From Methanobacteriota archaeon (lineage in GTDB: Archaea > Halobacteriota > Methanomicrobia > Methanomicrobiales > Methanospirillaceae), in assembly GCA_009779205.1 (NCBI GenBank), contig WRER01000078.1, positions 1 through 5,476 of the forward strand: 5,476 nucleotides of DNA, in the 5' to 3' direction. Below are positions 5,307 through 5,476 of the stretch, piece by piece. A program made the translations under genes and the position numbers. A model generated the notes under the pieces. That model was not told where the DNA came from, did not search any database, and saw nothing but the letters and a program-made list of their open reading frames with translations. Numbering within the stretch: position 1 is the stretch's first letter; each line of letters begins with the position of its first letter.

Positions 5307-5315
5307 TATATTTGT
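5307..5315 (-). promoter_or_regulatory. Candidate promoter of the deaminase gene
   Basis: The minus strand reads ACAAATATA across 5315-5307. It is too close to the ATG at 5300 (about 11 bases) to serve it, but is about 26 bases from the in-frame GTG at 5285, which fits a leaderless start there. The box is a moderate match only, and nothing else promoter-like stands out in 5316-5476. Confidence 0.35.
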
Positions 5316-5476
5316 ATCACTATGTAATGGGTGTATGGATCATGGGCATTGAAAGGGTAAAAAAGAGTGGAACGTCAGTTTGTGACAGTATTTAGAAAGA
5401 TGAATGATGATCTGTATCGCACATCGCCTATCTATAATTCAAACAATATCTACTGTACCGTGTATGTCTTTTAATC

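Noticed and set aside
5400..5474. 24-codon plus-strand ORF at the right edge
   Set aside because: It has no convincing ribosome binding site, recognisable motif or supporting context, and it is short enough to be chance.

Overview
The window comes from a methanogenic archaeon, most likely of the order Methanomicrobiales (Methanospirillum-like; the genus is a guess from protein feel and moderate GC). The evidence is an intact mtd gene (F420-dependent methylene-H4MPT dehydrogenase), an archaeal initiation factor aIF1A, an archaea-type superfamily II helicase, TATA-box promoters, and a deaminase of the S-adenosylhomocysteine/5'-deoxyadenosine type that methanogens use. No rRNA, tRNA, CRISPR array or intact insertion sequence was seen.

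Layout. The left half is transcribed rightward. It holds the 3' part of a zinc-module helicase (2-1768, cut by the window edge), then a 228-base gap with the mtd promoter and a long leader, then mtd (1997-2839). The right half is transcribed leftward, in the order dadD-like deaminase (5300-4002), a small two-helix membrane protein of the DUF5654 type (3959-3723), and aIF1A (3591-3274). The two halves converge on a 434-base, mostly AT-rich gap (2840-3273). This gap carries a T-tract behind mtd, a purine-rich minus-strand open frame that may be a decayed gene, and several small inverted repeats. The last 176 bases (5301-5476) hold the likely deaminase promoter and nothing else I can support.

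Function. mtd serves the central CO2-reducing methanogenesis pathway. The deaminase probably recycles adenosine by-products of S-adenosylmethionine chemistry. aIF1A acts in translation initiation. The helicase probably acts on nucleic acid maintenance or RNA. No single pathway links these genes; the window looks like ordinary core genome.

Most notable point. The aIF1A reading frame has no ATG, GTG or TTG that would give a full-length protein. The whole conserved protein is open, and a CTG codon lies 8 bases after a good Shine-Dalgarno sequence (AGGAG), exactly where homologues would be expected to start. A start-codon-selecting factor that begins on a poor start codon would parallel the AUU start of bacterial infC, which is used for autoregulation. 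A base error in the assembly is the main alternative. Other second-look items are a 15-base palindrome in the mtd leader, tiny ORFs overlapping the starts of mtd and aIF1A, and signs of leaderless transcription for the DUF5654 gene and the deaminase.
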